A stretch of DNA of 59,429 nt from contig PLZF01000098.1 in the NCBI GenBank assembly GCA_003152015.1, positions 65,451 through 124,879 on the forward strand, given 5' to 3'. The notes beneath the pieces are model-generated. The model searched no databases. It saw only the letters and a program-made list of their open reading frames with translations, and had not been told where the DNA came from. Source of the stretch: Acidimicrobiaceae bacterium. GTDB lineage: Bacteria; Actinomycetota; Acidimicrobiia; Acidimicrobiales; RAAP-2. Of the stretch, positions 29,598-37,982 are shown piece by piece. Position 1 is the first letter of the stretch, and every line of letters begins with the position of its first letter. Both the position numbers and the translations under genes were made by a program.

Positions 29598-30029
29598 GTG
29601 GATTCCGGACACGACACCGAAGGCACGACCCTGGAAGTGGACAGCGGTGGCCTCGCAGATGCGAATAACCCAGCGACGGCTGACTCGGACGTCGCGGTGG
29701 AGGTCCCAGCGGAGTTGAGCGACGAGGACCGGGCCGAGCGGCTGACCCAGCTCAACGGCATCATCGAGTTGATGCGTCCGGCCGTGCAGGCCGACGGCGG
29801 AGACCTTGCCTTGGTGAGCGCCGATGTGGCCTCGGGCGTTATCGAGGTGCAGCTACAGGGTGCTTGCAGCTCGTGCGCGGTGAGCTCGTCGACGTTGCAG
29901 GGCGGGGTGGAGCGCATTCTCCACGATCGACTCCCGTGGGTGACAGAGGTGCTCGGCGGGGTCGACGAGTCGGTGGATCCCTTCGAGAGCGAGTCCATGG
30001 GCCGCGGAGGCTACGTCCCCAGCTTTTGA
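29598..30029 (+). CDS. NifU C-terminal (Nfu) domain iron-sulfur protein
   Basis: 143 residues. A disordered acidic N-terminus of about 45 residues precedes the Nfu domain: LMRPAVQADGGDLALV and QGACSSCAVSSSTLQGGVE with CxxC (Cys90, Cys93) that would hold a [4Fe-4S] cluster between two subunits. It delivers Fe-S clusters to target proteins. GTG start. The neighbour downstream is a diiron protein, which makes an iron-related operon possible. Confidence 0.88.
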   Translation: MDSGHDTEGTTLEVDSGGLADANNPATADSDVAVEVPAELSDEDRAERLTQLNGIIELMRPAVQADGGDLALVSADVASGVIEVQLQGACSSCAVSSSTLQGGVERILHDRLPWVTEVLGGVDESVDPFESESMGRGGYVPSF

Positions 30030-30112
30030 TCCCGGGCCAGCCCACGGCCGGCTGTCTTCCCCTTCAGGGTTGAATGCGCCATGATGGCACCCACGAAGAC
30101 TCGGGAGGCACG

Positions 30113-31198
30113 ATGACAACCAAGGTGTATCAGTTGCCGGTGGACAAGACCGGGTGGCAGACGGCCGATCAGACCGGCACCGCCAGGTTCACGTGGGACT
30201 ACGACGATGGGCGCGAGAAGCTCATCAATTTGTACGACAAGGGAAAAAGAAAACAGTGGGACGCCAAAGAGCGGATCGACTGGTCCCACAACCCTGACCC
30301 CGAGAACCCCCTTCAGGTACCCGATGAGTTGGTCCCGATTTTCGGCTCTCCGGTATGGGACAAACTCAATACGGCCGAGAGGGGCAATGTGCGGCGTCAC
30401 ATGGTGGCCTGGCAGTTCAGCCAGTTCCTCCACGGCGAGCAGGGCGCATTGATCTGCACGGCCAAGATCGTGCAGACGGTGCCCGATATAGATTCGAAGT
30501 ACTACGCCGCCACCCAGGTCATGGACGAGGCGCGTCACGTGGAGACCTATTCGCGGTATCTCGACAAAATCGAGACGGCCTACCCGATCAATCCCAACCT
30601 GAAGTCCCTCCTTGACGACGTACTGAGTGACTCGCGTTGGGATATGACCTACCTGGGCATGCAGGTCCTCATTGAGGGATTGGCCCTGGCCGCCTTCGGG
30701 CTTATCCGCAATACAGCCGGTGATCCCCTGGGCAAAGCCGTCAACGCCTATGTGATGCAGGACGAGGCGCGCCATGTGATGTTCGGGCGACTCGCCCTAC
30801 GCGATTACTACCCGCAGTTGACCCAAGCCGAGCGTGACGACCGAGAGGACTTCTGCGCCGACGCGTGTTACCGGATGCGCGATCGCTTTCTGGGCGAAGA
30901 GCTGTGGGAGTGCCTCGGCTATGACCCCGAGGACTGCCTTGAGTACGTGAACCAGAGCGAGAGCCAGAAAGTATTTCGCAGCTTGTTGTTCACCCGGATC
31001 GTGCCCACCCTGAAAGACGTCGGCCTGTGGGGCCCGAAGATGCGGCAGACATTCGCCGACATGGGTGTGATCGGCTACGAGTCGACCGATTTGGACGCGA
31101 TCATCGCCGAGGACGAATCCATCGCCGAGGCCATTGACATCCAGCAGCGGGCGGCCATGGATGCGGCCATCGCCGATGGGGTGGCCGCCGCCACCTGA
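30113..31198 (+). CDS. Ferritin-like diiron protein (ribonucleotide-reductase R2-like fold)
   Basis: 361 residues. Two EXXH-type ligand pairs are clear: HGEQGALICTAKIV...VMDEARHVETYSRYL and LIEGLALAAFG...VMQDEARHVMFGRLALRDYY, giving six carboxylate/His ligands for two irons. This places it with ferritin-like oxygenases and desaturases; the substrate is unknown. ATG at 30113 with GGGAGG just upstream. It is abundant in acidic residues and lacks membrane helices, so it is cytoplasmic. Confidence 0.82.
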   Translation: MTTKVYQLPVDKTGWQTADQTGTARFTWDYDDGREKLINLYDKGKRKQWDAKERIDWSHNPDPENPLQVPDELVPIFGSPVWDKLNTAERGNVRRHMVAWQFSQFLHGEQGALICTAKIVQTVPDIDSKYYAATQVMDEARHVETYSRYLDKIETAYPINPNLKSLLDDVLSDSRWDMTYLGMQVLIEGLALAAFGLIRNTAGDPLGKAVNAYVMQDEARHVMFGRLALRDYYPQLTQAERDDREDFCADACYRMRDRFLGEELWECLGYDPEDCLEYVNQSESQKVFRSLLFTRIVPTLKDVGLWGPKMRQTFADMGVIGYESTDLDAIIAEDESIAEAIDIQQRAAMDAAIADGVAAAT

Positions 31199-31264
31199 GC
31201 ATGCCGCTCCGAGGGTCAGGCCACTGTCGACAGTGGCACCATCCAGGGCGAAACCAAGGCCCGA

Positions 31265-31293
31265 TTGCATTAGTTAGCGAAACTAACTAAACT
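31265..31293 (+). promoter_or_regulatory. Promoter with embedded MarR operator (TTAGTTAG/CTAACTAA)
   Basis: TTGCAT (31265-31270) and TAAACT (31288-31293) are 17 bases apart. Between and over them lies a perfect inverted repeat, TTAGTTAG (31270-31277) and CTAACTAA (31283-31290), with a CGAAA centre. The -10 box ends 6 bases before the marR ATG, so the transcript is probably leaderless and self-repressed. Confidence 0.7.
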
Positions 31294-31299
31294 GGGGGC

Positions 31300-31815
31300 A
31301 TGAGTCGAGTCTCTTTCCCCATCGATGCCGGTCACCTGAAGGGCCCGATCAATGTCAACGGCGCGGCCGACGATTCGGAGGGGATCGAGAGCGCGGAGGC
31401 AGAACTGGCCGCCCGGCTGCGTTTGGCGGTTACCCGGCTTCACCGTCGACTCCGCCAACAGTCGGTGGGGGGGTTGAGCCCGTCCCAAACCGCCGCCCTG
31501 GCCAGTACGGAACGTCTCGGCTCGCCCACCCTGGGAGAGCTCGCCTCCCTCGAATCGGTGCAGCCTCCCTCCATGACCCGCATCATCGCTGTCCTTGAGG
31601 AGTTGGGGTTGGTGGTCCGGGTTGTCGATCCGACCGACCGCCGGGTGGCGAGGGTGAGGGTGAGCAAGGCGGGTCGTAAGGTGTTGGAGCAGAATCGTTC
31701 GCTGAAGAACGTGTTTCTGGCTCGCCAACTGCACAGTCTGACTTCCGACGAGCGGGATGCATTGGGTGGGCTGACGGCGTTGATCGAGCGACTGGCGGAG
31801 GGGCTCAAGTCGTGA
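31300..31815 (+). CDS. MarR-family regulator of the adjacent MFS exporter
   Basis: 171 residues. LSPSQTAALASTERLGSPTLGELASLESVQPPSMTRIIAVLEELGLVVRVVDPTDRRVARVRV contains the MarR wHTH (recognition helix QPPSMTRIIAVLEELG) and the DPTDRR wing. It overlaps the MFS gene (GTGA), a common regulator-efflux pair. The perfect palindrome at its start is the likely binding site. Confidence 0.9.
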   Translation: MSRVSFPIDAGHLKGPINVNGAADDSEGIESAEAELAARLRLAVTRLHRRLRQQSVGGLSPSQTAALASTERLGSPTLGELASLESVQPPSMTRIIAVLEELGLVVRVVDPTDRRVARVRVSKAGRKVLEQNRSLKNVFLARQLHSLTSDERDALGGLTALIERLAEGLKS

Positions 31816-33116
31816 CCTCCATTCGTAACGCCTGGAACCGGACCTTCCGTTCACTCCGGGTGAGGAACTACCGGGTGTATTTCATCGCGCAGCTCATCTC
31901 CGTGTCGGGGACGTGGATGCAGTCCATCGCCCAAGCCTGGTTGGTGCTCCACCTGACCGGAAGCGGCGTGGATCTCGGCATCGTGACCGGGCTGCAGTTC
32001 CTGCCCGTGCTGCTCTTCGGGCCGTTCGGAGGGCTGGTGGCCGACCGGTTGGACAAGCGGAAACTGTTGTTTGCCACCCAGACAGCCGGTGGGTTGTTGG
32101 CACTGACCCTCGGCATCCTCACCGTCACCCATGTCGTACAGCTCTGGCAGGTCTATGTGCTGGCCGGATCGCTGGGTGTGGTGAACCTGTTCGACAACCC
32201 GGCCCGACAGACCTTTGTGATGGAGATGGTTGGACGCGAGGATCTGCCCAATGCGGTGAGCCTCAACTCGGTGGTGATGAATGCGTCGAGAGTGGTGGGA
32301 CCGGCTATCGGCGGGCTGGTCATCGTCCTCTTCGGGCTGGGCATCTGCTTCTTTGTCAATGCGGTGTCCTACGTCGCGGTGCTCATAGGCCTGGCCATGA
32401 TGCGCGTCGCGGATCTACATCAGACCCCACCGGTGGAGAGGGCCAGAGGCCAGGTGCGCGACGGGCTCCGGTATGTATGGCGGACCCCGCCGTTGCGTAA
32501 CACCCTGATCGCCATGGCCGTCATCGGCATCTTCGCCTACAACTTCAGTGTCACCTTGGCCCTGCTGGCCAAGGTGACCTTCCATGGCGGTGCTGGTACG
32601 TACTCGTTCCTCACCTCGTGCATGGGGGTGGGTGCGATCATCGGCGGACTGTTCGCCGCCCATCGGGCCAAGCCGACTCGGCGGTTGCTCCACACACTGG
32701 CCCTGGTGTTCGGAGTGCTCCTAGGTGGGGTGGCCTTTGCTCCTTCGCTGGTAGTGGCGTCGGTGGTGATCGTGTTCATGGGGGCGGCGTCGATCGGCTT
32801 CATCGCCACCGCCAACGCCACTCTCCAGTTGCAGGCCGAGCCGGCCATGCGGGGACGGGTGATGTCCCTCTACGCCATGGCTTTCCTCGGAAGTACCCCG
32901 ATAGGTGCCCCGTTGGTCGGTTCCATCGCCCAGTGGAGCAACCCGCGTATCGCCCTTGCGGTGGGTGGGGTGGCTACCGTGCTGGCGGCCGGCGTGCTGT
33001 CGTGGCGCCACGGCACCGGCGGGGTCAGCAACCGGCGGCCGACCGACGCCGCGGCCCGGGCAGCAGAGGTCCGAGCCGTCATCGAGGTGGAGTCCAACAT
33101 TGCCAGGCCGGCGTAG
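31812..33116 (+). CDS. MFS exporter (enterobactin-exporter/EntS-like)
   Basis: 434 residues, about 12 membrane helices. FRSLRVRNYRVYFIAQLISVSGTWMQSIAQAWLV and GPFGGLVADRLDKRKLL (motif A) are characteristic of the MFS_3/TIGR00900-like group. It would export small toxic compounds or siderophores. GTG start overlapping the marR stop, so expression depends on MarR. The C-terminal tail after the last helix is short and hydrophilic. Confidence 0.87.
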   Translation: MTSIRNAWNRTFRSLRVRNYRVYFIAQLISVSGTWMQSIAQAWLVLHLTGSGVDLGIVTGLQFLPVLLFGPFGGLVADRLDKRKLLFATQTAGGLLALTLGILTVTHVVQLWQVYVLAGSLGVVNLFDNPARQTFVMEMVGREDLPNAVSLNSVVMNASRVVGPAIGGLVIVLFGLGICFFVNAVSYVAVLIGLAMMRVADLHQTPPVERARGQVRDGLRYVWRTPPLRNTLIAMAVIGIFAYNFSVTLALLAKVTFHGGAGTYSFLTSCMGVGAIIGGLFAAHRAKPTRRLLHTLALVFGVLLGGVAFAPSLVVASVVIVFMGAASIGFIATANATLQLQAEPAMRGRVMSLYAMAFLGSTPIGAPLVGSIAQWSNPRIALAVGGVATVLAAGVLSWRHGTGGVSNRRPTDAAARAAEVRAVIEVESNIARPA

Positions 33117-33156
33117 TACTGCCCAAGGCCAGATACGGCGGAATCAGCCTGGAGGC

Positions 33157-34395
33157 TCAGGTCGCCGCCGCGGCGATCGGCTTTGGCTCCTTGGGTAGTC
33201 CGAGTACCCGTTCGCCCACGATATTGCGCTGAATCTCTGCCGTCCCTCCCCAGATCGTCTCCGAGCGGGAGAAGAAGAAGGATGACTGCAGATCGCTGAC
33301 CGGGTAGTCGTCGCGACCCCGACGAACACGTTCATCCACCGAGTCGTCGTGTGAACCACTGAGAATCTGACCGTCGAGGCCGAGGATGTCCATGGCCAGA
33401 TCAAGGGTGTCCTGATGGAATTCGGACCAGAACATCTTGTTGCACGCACCCAGTGCGGCCATGTGGTGGGTGCCGTTGAGAGAGTCGGTCAACGAACGGT
33501 ATCCGTTGATCTCCATGATCTTGACGTTCGTCCAGGCCGTCGCCAGCCGTTGTCGAATGAGTGGATCGGCACTCCGGCCATTTTTTCTGGCTTCATCGAT
33601 GATTTGATCGAGCTCTCGGAGGAACCGGCGGTGTCCGGTGGTGGCCGACGAGCCTCGCTCGAATCCGAGGGTGGTCATCGCCACCTTCCACCCGTTGTTC
33701 ACCCCGCCGACGACGTTCTCGACAGGGCACCGGGCATTGGTGAAGAAGACCTCATTGAAATCAGCGCTTCCGTCGACCTGCTCGATAGGCCGTACTTCGA
33801 TGCCCGGTTGCTTCATCGGCATCAGGAGATAGGAGATGCCGGCATGCTTGGGCGCATCCGGGTCGGTGCGGGCCAGCAAAAAGATGTAGTCGGCGAACTG
33901 GGCCTGGGTCGTCCACACCTTTTGACCGTTGATGACCCATTCGTCGCCGTCGAGCTCGGCCCGGGTCTTCAACGAGGCGAGGTCGCTCCCGGCGTCGGGT
34001 TCGGAGAATCCTTGGCACCAGGCAATGGTCCCGTTGAGGATCCTGGGAATGAACTGCTGTTTCTGCTCTTCCGATGCCCACTGCAGGATGGTCGGGCCCA
34101 CTAGCGTGTCGCCGAAGAAGTCGGCCCGAAGGGGTGCCTCCGCCCGGGCGAACTCCTCATTCAGCACCACCGACTCCATCAGCGTGAGGCCCTTGCCGCC
34201 GTACTCTTTTGGCCAGGAGGCGCAGATCCAGCCTCCGTCGTAGAGTTTTTTGGTCCAGGCACTGTTGAAGGCCTTCTTCTCGTCGGGCGCCATGGAGAAT
34301 TCCGGCGTTCCCCATCCGTCGGGCAGATTCTCCACGAGCCAGGCGCGGATCTCCGCGCGGAACGGTTCCGTCTCGGGTGGGTAGTTCAGATCCAT
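33157..34395 (-). CDS. Acyl-CoA dehydrogenase
   Basis: 412 residues, FAD-dependent. WPKEYGGKGLTLMESVVLNEEFARA, CQGFSEPDAGSDLASLKTRAELDGDEWVINGQKVWTTQAQFADY (split GFSEPDAGSDLASLKTRA and WVINGQKVWTT), and the C-terminal ETIWGGTAEIQRNIVGERVLGLP all match. It introduces the alpha-beta double bond in an acyl-CoA, in fatty acid or sterol side-chain breakdown. ATG at 34395 has TAATGT ending 7 bases upstream, a leaderless-type promoter. Nearby genes do not form an operon with it. Confidence 0.92.
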   Translation of the reverse strand: MDLNYPPETEPFRAEIRAWLVENLPDGWGTPEFSMAPDEKKAFNSAWTKKLYDGGWICASWPKEYGGKGLTLMESVVLNEEFARAEAPLRADFFGDTLVGPTILQWASEEQKQQFIPRILNGTIAWCQGFSEPDAGSDLASLKTRAELDGDEWVINGQKVWTTQAQFADYIFLLARTDPDAPKHAGISYLLMPMKQPGIEVRPIEQVDGSADFNEVFFTNARCPVENVVGGVNNGWKVAMTTLGFERGSSATTGHRRFLRELDQIIDEARKNGRSADPLIRQRLATAWTNVKIMEINGYRSLTDSLNGTHHMAALGACNKMFWSEFHQDTLDLAMDILGLDGQILSGSHDDSVDERVRRGRDDYPVSDLQSSFFFSRSETIWGGTAEIQRNIVGERVLGLPKEPKPIAAAAT

Positions 34396-34551
34396 GCAGA
34401 TCACATTACCCGCAGGCTGTCGGACGCTCGGATCGACTGCCACCTGCCCGGTCATCCTCCCCGCACCTCCGAACTGGCGCCACATGTTGTGCAGGTGGAG
34501 GGTGCCACCTCAAGAAGCGTCTGTCCCAGTGTCGGAGACCGGAACCTCTGA

Positions 34552-36183
34552 TTACTTATTGACTCCGAGCTCGATGGCCTTGACCAGCAGCATCAACACG
34601 GCCACAACCAGATAGCCCCTCAGGAGATACATCCCGATTAGCCGGCCCCGCGACCACTTCGGCCGATCAAGCAAGTTGAGGGGCGGCATCCGCCAGTTTG
34701 CCCGATGCTGCTTGGACATCACCGGTGTCGGAGTTCGCTTCGACCGGGCTCGGAGCATGAATAACCCTCCGACGGCGAAGGCCACGACAAGAACACCACC
34801 GAGGACGATCGCCAAGAGATTTACGTTGATCTGGGAGAAGAGGGTCGTCGCCATGAGGACAAGCGACATCATGAGGAGCACCGAGATGATCACGGTGGCG
34901 AGCGCGTTCAGCCACGGGCGATTCACCCAAGGACCGAGCACTTCCTTGTCATTGCAGAGCAGCAGTAGGAACACTGTGGCGCTCGGCAGGAGTACCCCCG
35001 CCAACGCCTGGACGCCTGTCGTGATGAGGCCGAGAGGGGCGCCTGGGATGATGACTATGACGGCCGCCAGAGTGACCATGGCGCTGAACGCCCCATAGAA
35101 GAACTTGGCGTCTCGCCAGCTCCGGTGCAACGAGTGGTGAGCCCCGAACACGTCGCCGAAGGCGTAGGACGTGGCCAGGGTGACCGATGCTGCCCCGATC
35201 ATCGAGGCGTTCAACAAAATGATGGCGAAGATCGTCCCGCTGGCGTGGCCCACGAAGTGGTTGAGACCACGGGTCACGCCCCCGGCGTCGGTAAAATGGC
35301 CGGCCAACGAAGTGTGGCTGAAGGCCGCAGCCGTGACGGCCATGAGAAGCGCAGCAGCGAAGACAGTGATGAGGGATCCGAGCACGGTGTCGACCCGCTC
35401 GTAGTTGATCCAGCGCGGCGTAATGCGCTTGTCCACAATGTTGGACTGCTGGAAGAACAGCTGCCATGGAGCCACGGTTGTGCCCACGATGGCGATGATG
35501 AGCAGGACCGAGGTGGAGTTGAACCCGCCCTTGACGCCAGGGACCACAAAGCCGTGGAAGAAGGGACCCGCCTTTGGATGGCTGAAGATGGCCAGGGGGA
35601 TCACCAGAAAGTTGGCGAAGATGAATACGAACATGAACCTCTCCCAACGACGGAAGCTGCCGGTAGCGGTCATGACGATCAAGAGGACTGCGGCGATGGG
35701 CACCGAGATGTACTCGCTCACCCCGAAGTAACCGAGAGCCAGGCTGATTCCAATGAACTCCGTGGCGATGGTGAGGAAGTTCAAGATGAACAGGTCGCCT
35801 ACAGAGAAAGCACCCCAGAACTTTCCGAACCGCTCATTGATGAGCCGGGCGTGGCCCACGCCGGTTACGGCCCCTAGGCGGACCACCATCTCCTGGTTCA
35901 CGATGAGGACTGGGATCAGTACGGGAAGGGCCCACAGGAGCGTGAGGCCGAAATTCTGCCCGGCCTGGGTGTACGTCGAGATCCCCCCGGCGTCGTTGTC
36001 GCCGACCATCACGATCAGCCCGGGCCCCATGATGGCGAAGAGGGTCAAAAGCCGGGTCGACCACGATCGTCGCGCACCGGTGTCGTGCTGGCGGATCGTG
36101 CCGAACGCGCCGTGGATGTCGCCCACGTGGGCTTCGTCCAGGACGGCGGTGGCGTTCTCGACTTCCCTCGGCTCTTCGGCCAT
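34552..36183 (-). CDS. NRAMP-like divalent metal transporter with altered metal site
   Basis: 543 residues, about 11 membrane helices. GPGLIVMVGDNDAGGISTYTQAG aligns with the NRAMP helix-1 segment, but the canonical DPGN reads DAGG (Asp64 kept, Asn lost). In helix 6, GTTVAPWQLFFQQS has A-P-W where classic Mn/Fe transporters have M-P-H. Loss of that Met is, as I recall, a mark of NRAMP-related magnesium transporters. A strong ribosome site (GGGAGGTGAG) precedes the ATG. It lies downstream of a soluble MgtE-N/CBS protein on the same strand, after a 341-base structured gap. Substrate Mg or Mn is inferred. Confidence 0.85.
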   Translation of the reverse strand: MAEEPREVENATAVLDEAHVGDIHGAFGTIRQHDTGARRSWSTRLLTLFAIMGPGLIVMVGDNDAGGISTYTQAGQNFGLTLLWALPVLIPVLIVNQEMVVRLGAVTGVGHARLINERFGKFWGAFSVGDLFILNFLTIATEFIGISLALGYFGVSEYISVPIAAVLLIVMTATGSFRRWERFMFVFIFANFLVIPLAIFSHPKAGPFFHGFVVPGVKGGFNSTSVLLIIAIVGTTVAPWQLFFQQSNIVDKRITPRWINYERVDTVLGSLITVFAAALLMAVTAAAFSHTSLAGHFTDAGGVTRGLNHFVGHASGTIFAIILLNASMIGAASVTLATSYAFGDVFGAHHSLHRSWRDAKFFYGAFSAMVTLAAVIVIIPGAPLGLITTGVQALAGVLLPSATVFLLLLCNDKEVLGPWVNRPWLNALATVIISVLLMMSLVLMATTLFSQINVNLLAIVLGGVLVVAFAVGGLFMLRARSKRTPTPVMSKQHRANWRMPPLNLLDRPKWSRGRLIGMYLLRGYLVVAVLMLLVKAIELGVNK

Positions 36184-36524
36184 ATCTCACCTCCCGACGG
36201 TTGTGTCGCCTGTGTGCACCCGATGACAGGCACGCAGACGCCCGTTCAGGACGTGGGCGAGCAAGCGCATCCATACCGCGACCGAGCAAGTATGCCTGTC
36301 ATCGGTTCTGTTACCGACTGCGAGCGCTCAGCGCTCGTCCTTCATAAGACCCATGTGTGGCCGCCTCGGTCTATGGACACGCTCGGCGACCTTCGGAGTT
36401 GGGGCAGGAGTTGCCCCCATGCCGGCCCACAGGCCTTTGTGGGCCGAACACTTGATCAGCTATCGGCTGTCGATCGTGTTCGGCGGACCGTGAATGTCGC
36501 GGGTCTTCGCTTTCGGAGCATCCC
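36184..36524 (-). promoter_or_regulatory. Structured leader upstream of the NRAMP-like gene
   Basis: This 341-base gap holds no gene but three strong inverted repeats. CCGATGACAGGCA (36220-36232) pairs perfectly over 13 bases with 36293-36305. CGAGCGCT-C-AGCGCTCG is at 36321-36337. CGGCCCACA and TGTGGGCCG (36423-36431, 36438-36446) form the third, close behind the upstream gene's stop. The long 13-base stem encloses 60 bases and lies just before the NRAMP start, so it may be a metal-sensing leader. It matched no M-box or yybP-ykoY core by eye. Confidence 0.45.
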
Positions 36525-37784
36525 TCAGTCCTCTGCTGCCGTGATTCCGAAATCTCGGCGCCATCCATTGGGCAACAGAACTTCGAGCGCATCGTCGACC
36601 GTGACGACGCCGAGCATCTTCCGGTGATCGCCATCCATCACTGGAGCGACGGTCAGGTTGAAGTCCGACATCTTGCGCACGGTGGCCCCGAGGTCCCAAT
36701 CGGCATGGACGTGGGCTGGGTTGGGCCCGATTACCGAAGTCAGCGGTGCCGTGGGCTCACCTTGGATGAGACGAACGGCGGAGACCGACCCGACCACGCT
36801 TCCCTCGACATTGGTGGCAAAGACCACATTCAAGGTCTCCGGGGGCGCGGTGCTCGTGTGAATTGCGGCCAAGGCGTTGGCCACCGATTCCGACTCGGGA
36901 AGGCATAGGAAGTCCGGACTCATGAGCCCGCCGGCGGTCTCGGGGTTGTAGCTGAGGAGCGAGCGGACCTTGCGCTGTTGGACTTCGGGGAGAAGGTCCA
37001 GGATAGGGAGCCGCCGTTCCTGATCAACCTCGGCGATGAGGTCGGCAGCATCGTCGGGCGCCATCGAGGCGAGCAACTGGGCGGCATCGGTGTCCGATCG
37101 GCTTCGGACAAACTCGAGTTGGTGCTCGGTGTCGAGCTCTTCGAACACGTCGGCTTCGAGCTCTCGGTCTTGGCCGACGGCCTCGATGATTTCCTCGCCT
37201 TCCTCGTGGGAGGCTGCCTCAACCAGATCGGCGATCTGGGCCGGGTGCAACCGGGCCAGTTTGCGGTAGGGGATGCGGAGGCGAGCCGACGGGACGTGGG
37301 CGACGAAGGGCTCGATACTTTCCCAGTCGACGATCGCTCCCGACCGAATTCCTTGGTCGAGGCGCCCGGGTAGGAAGCGGCGGAGGACGGGTCGGCTGGA
37401 CGGATCAACACCCACAACTTCCCAAACGCCATCGATCCGAGCCAGCTCGATCTCGTTGGCCCGGATGAGACGACCGCCCACGAAGTTGATGAGATGTCGG
37501 GCCATGAGGTCCCGAGCGAGCAACAGCTCACCGGGACGCCGCTCGAATCGGCGCAGGTCGACCCGCTCGCCCTCAAATCGCACGCGACCGGGTTCGAACC
37601 CGGAAATCTTCCGGATCGGAACGAAGAGGTCACGTCCACCGATGGTGACCACCAGGCCCACGATCGGGGGATGAGGCTGCTCCCCGACCCGGACAATTAG
37701 GTCTTGGACGCGCCCTAGTCGGTCGCCCGCCCGATCGACCAGGGGACGCTTGATGACACTGGAAAGATGGAGGATTTCAACTGT
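36525..37784 (-). CDS. PRC-barrel/MgtE-N/CBS domain protein, soluble
   Basis: About 419 residues with no membrane helix. Two PRC-barrel-like domains (VDRAGDRLGRVQDLIVRV; RDLMARHLINFVGGRLIRANEIELAR) are followed by an MgtE N domain (LHPAQIADLVEAAS, MAPDDAADLIAEV, LLSYNPETAGGLMSPDF) and two CBS domains ending ALEVLLPNGW. In MgtE the N and CBS domains sense cytoplasmic Mg and gate the channel; here the channel part is absent. The neighbouring NRAMP-like transporter is the obvious partner. GTG 37784 gives the best N-terminus; ATG 37814 is possible. Confidence 0.83.
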   Translation of the reverse strand, partial: TVEILHLSSVIKRPLVDRAGDRLGRVQDLIVRVGEQPHPPIVGLVVTIGGRDLFVPIRKISGFEPGRVRFEGERVDLRRFERRPGELLLARDLMARHLINFVGGRLIRANEIELARIDGVWEVVGVDPSSRPVLRRFLPGRLDQGIRSGAIVDWESIEPFVAHVPSARLRIPYRKLARLHPAQIADLVEAASHEEGEEIIEAVGQDRELEADVFEELDTEHQLEFVRSRSDTDAAQLLASMAPDDAADLIAEVDQERRLPILDLLPEVQQRKVRSLLSYNPETAGGLMSPDFLCLPESESVANALAAIHTSTAPPETLNVVFATNVEGSVVGSVSAVRLIQGEPTAPLTSVIGPNPAHVHADWDLGATVRKMSDFNLTVAPVMDGDHRKMLGVVTVDDALEVLLPNGWRRDFGITAAED

Positions 37785-37982
37785 CACGGCTCCCTCAATG
37801 TCCTGAATCGGCATCCCGAGCAAACCCTAGTGCCTCGTCAACGACGGGCGAGGCAACTGATGATGACGATGGATGATGGTCGGGTTGCCTTGTCATTCCA
37901 CAGTTCAGGTGGCACGGTTTGCGCCGAAGTGCCGGGGCGGGGGAGGCTTGCACCCTTATGCGCTCAGATGCAAGGGGATTCC

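Noticed and set aside
37560..37590. GGGTTCGAACCCGG looked like a tRNA T-arm
   Set aside because: It lies within the PRC/CBS coding sequence and no acceptor, D or anticodon arms can be paired around it.
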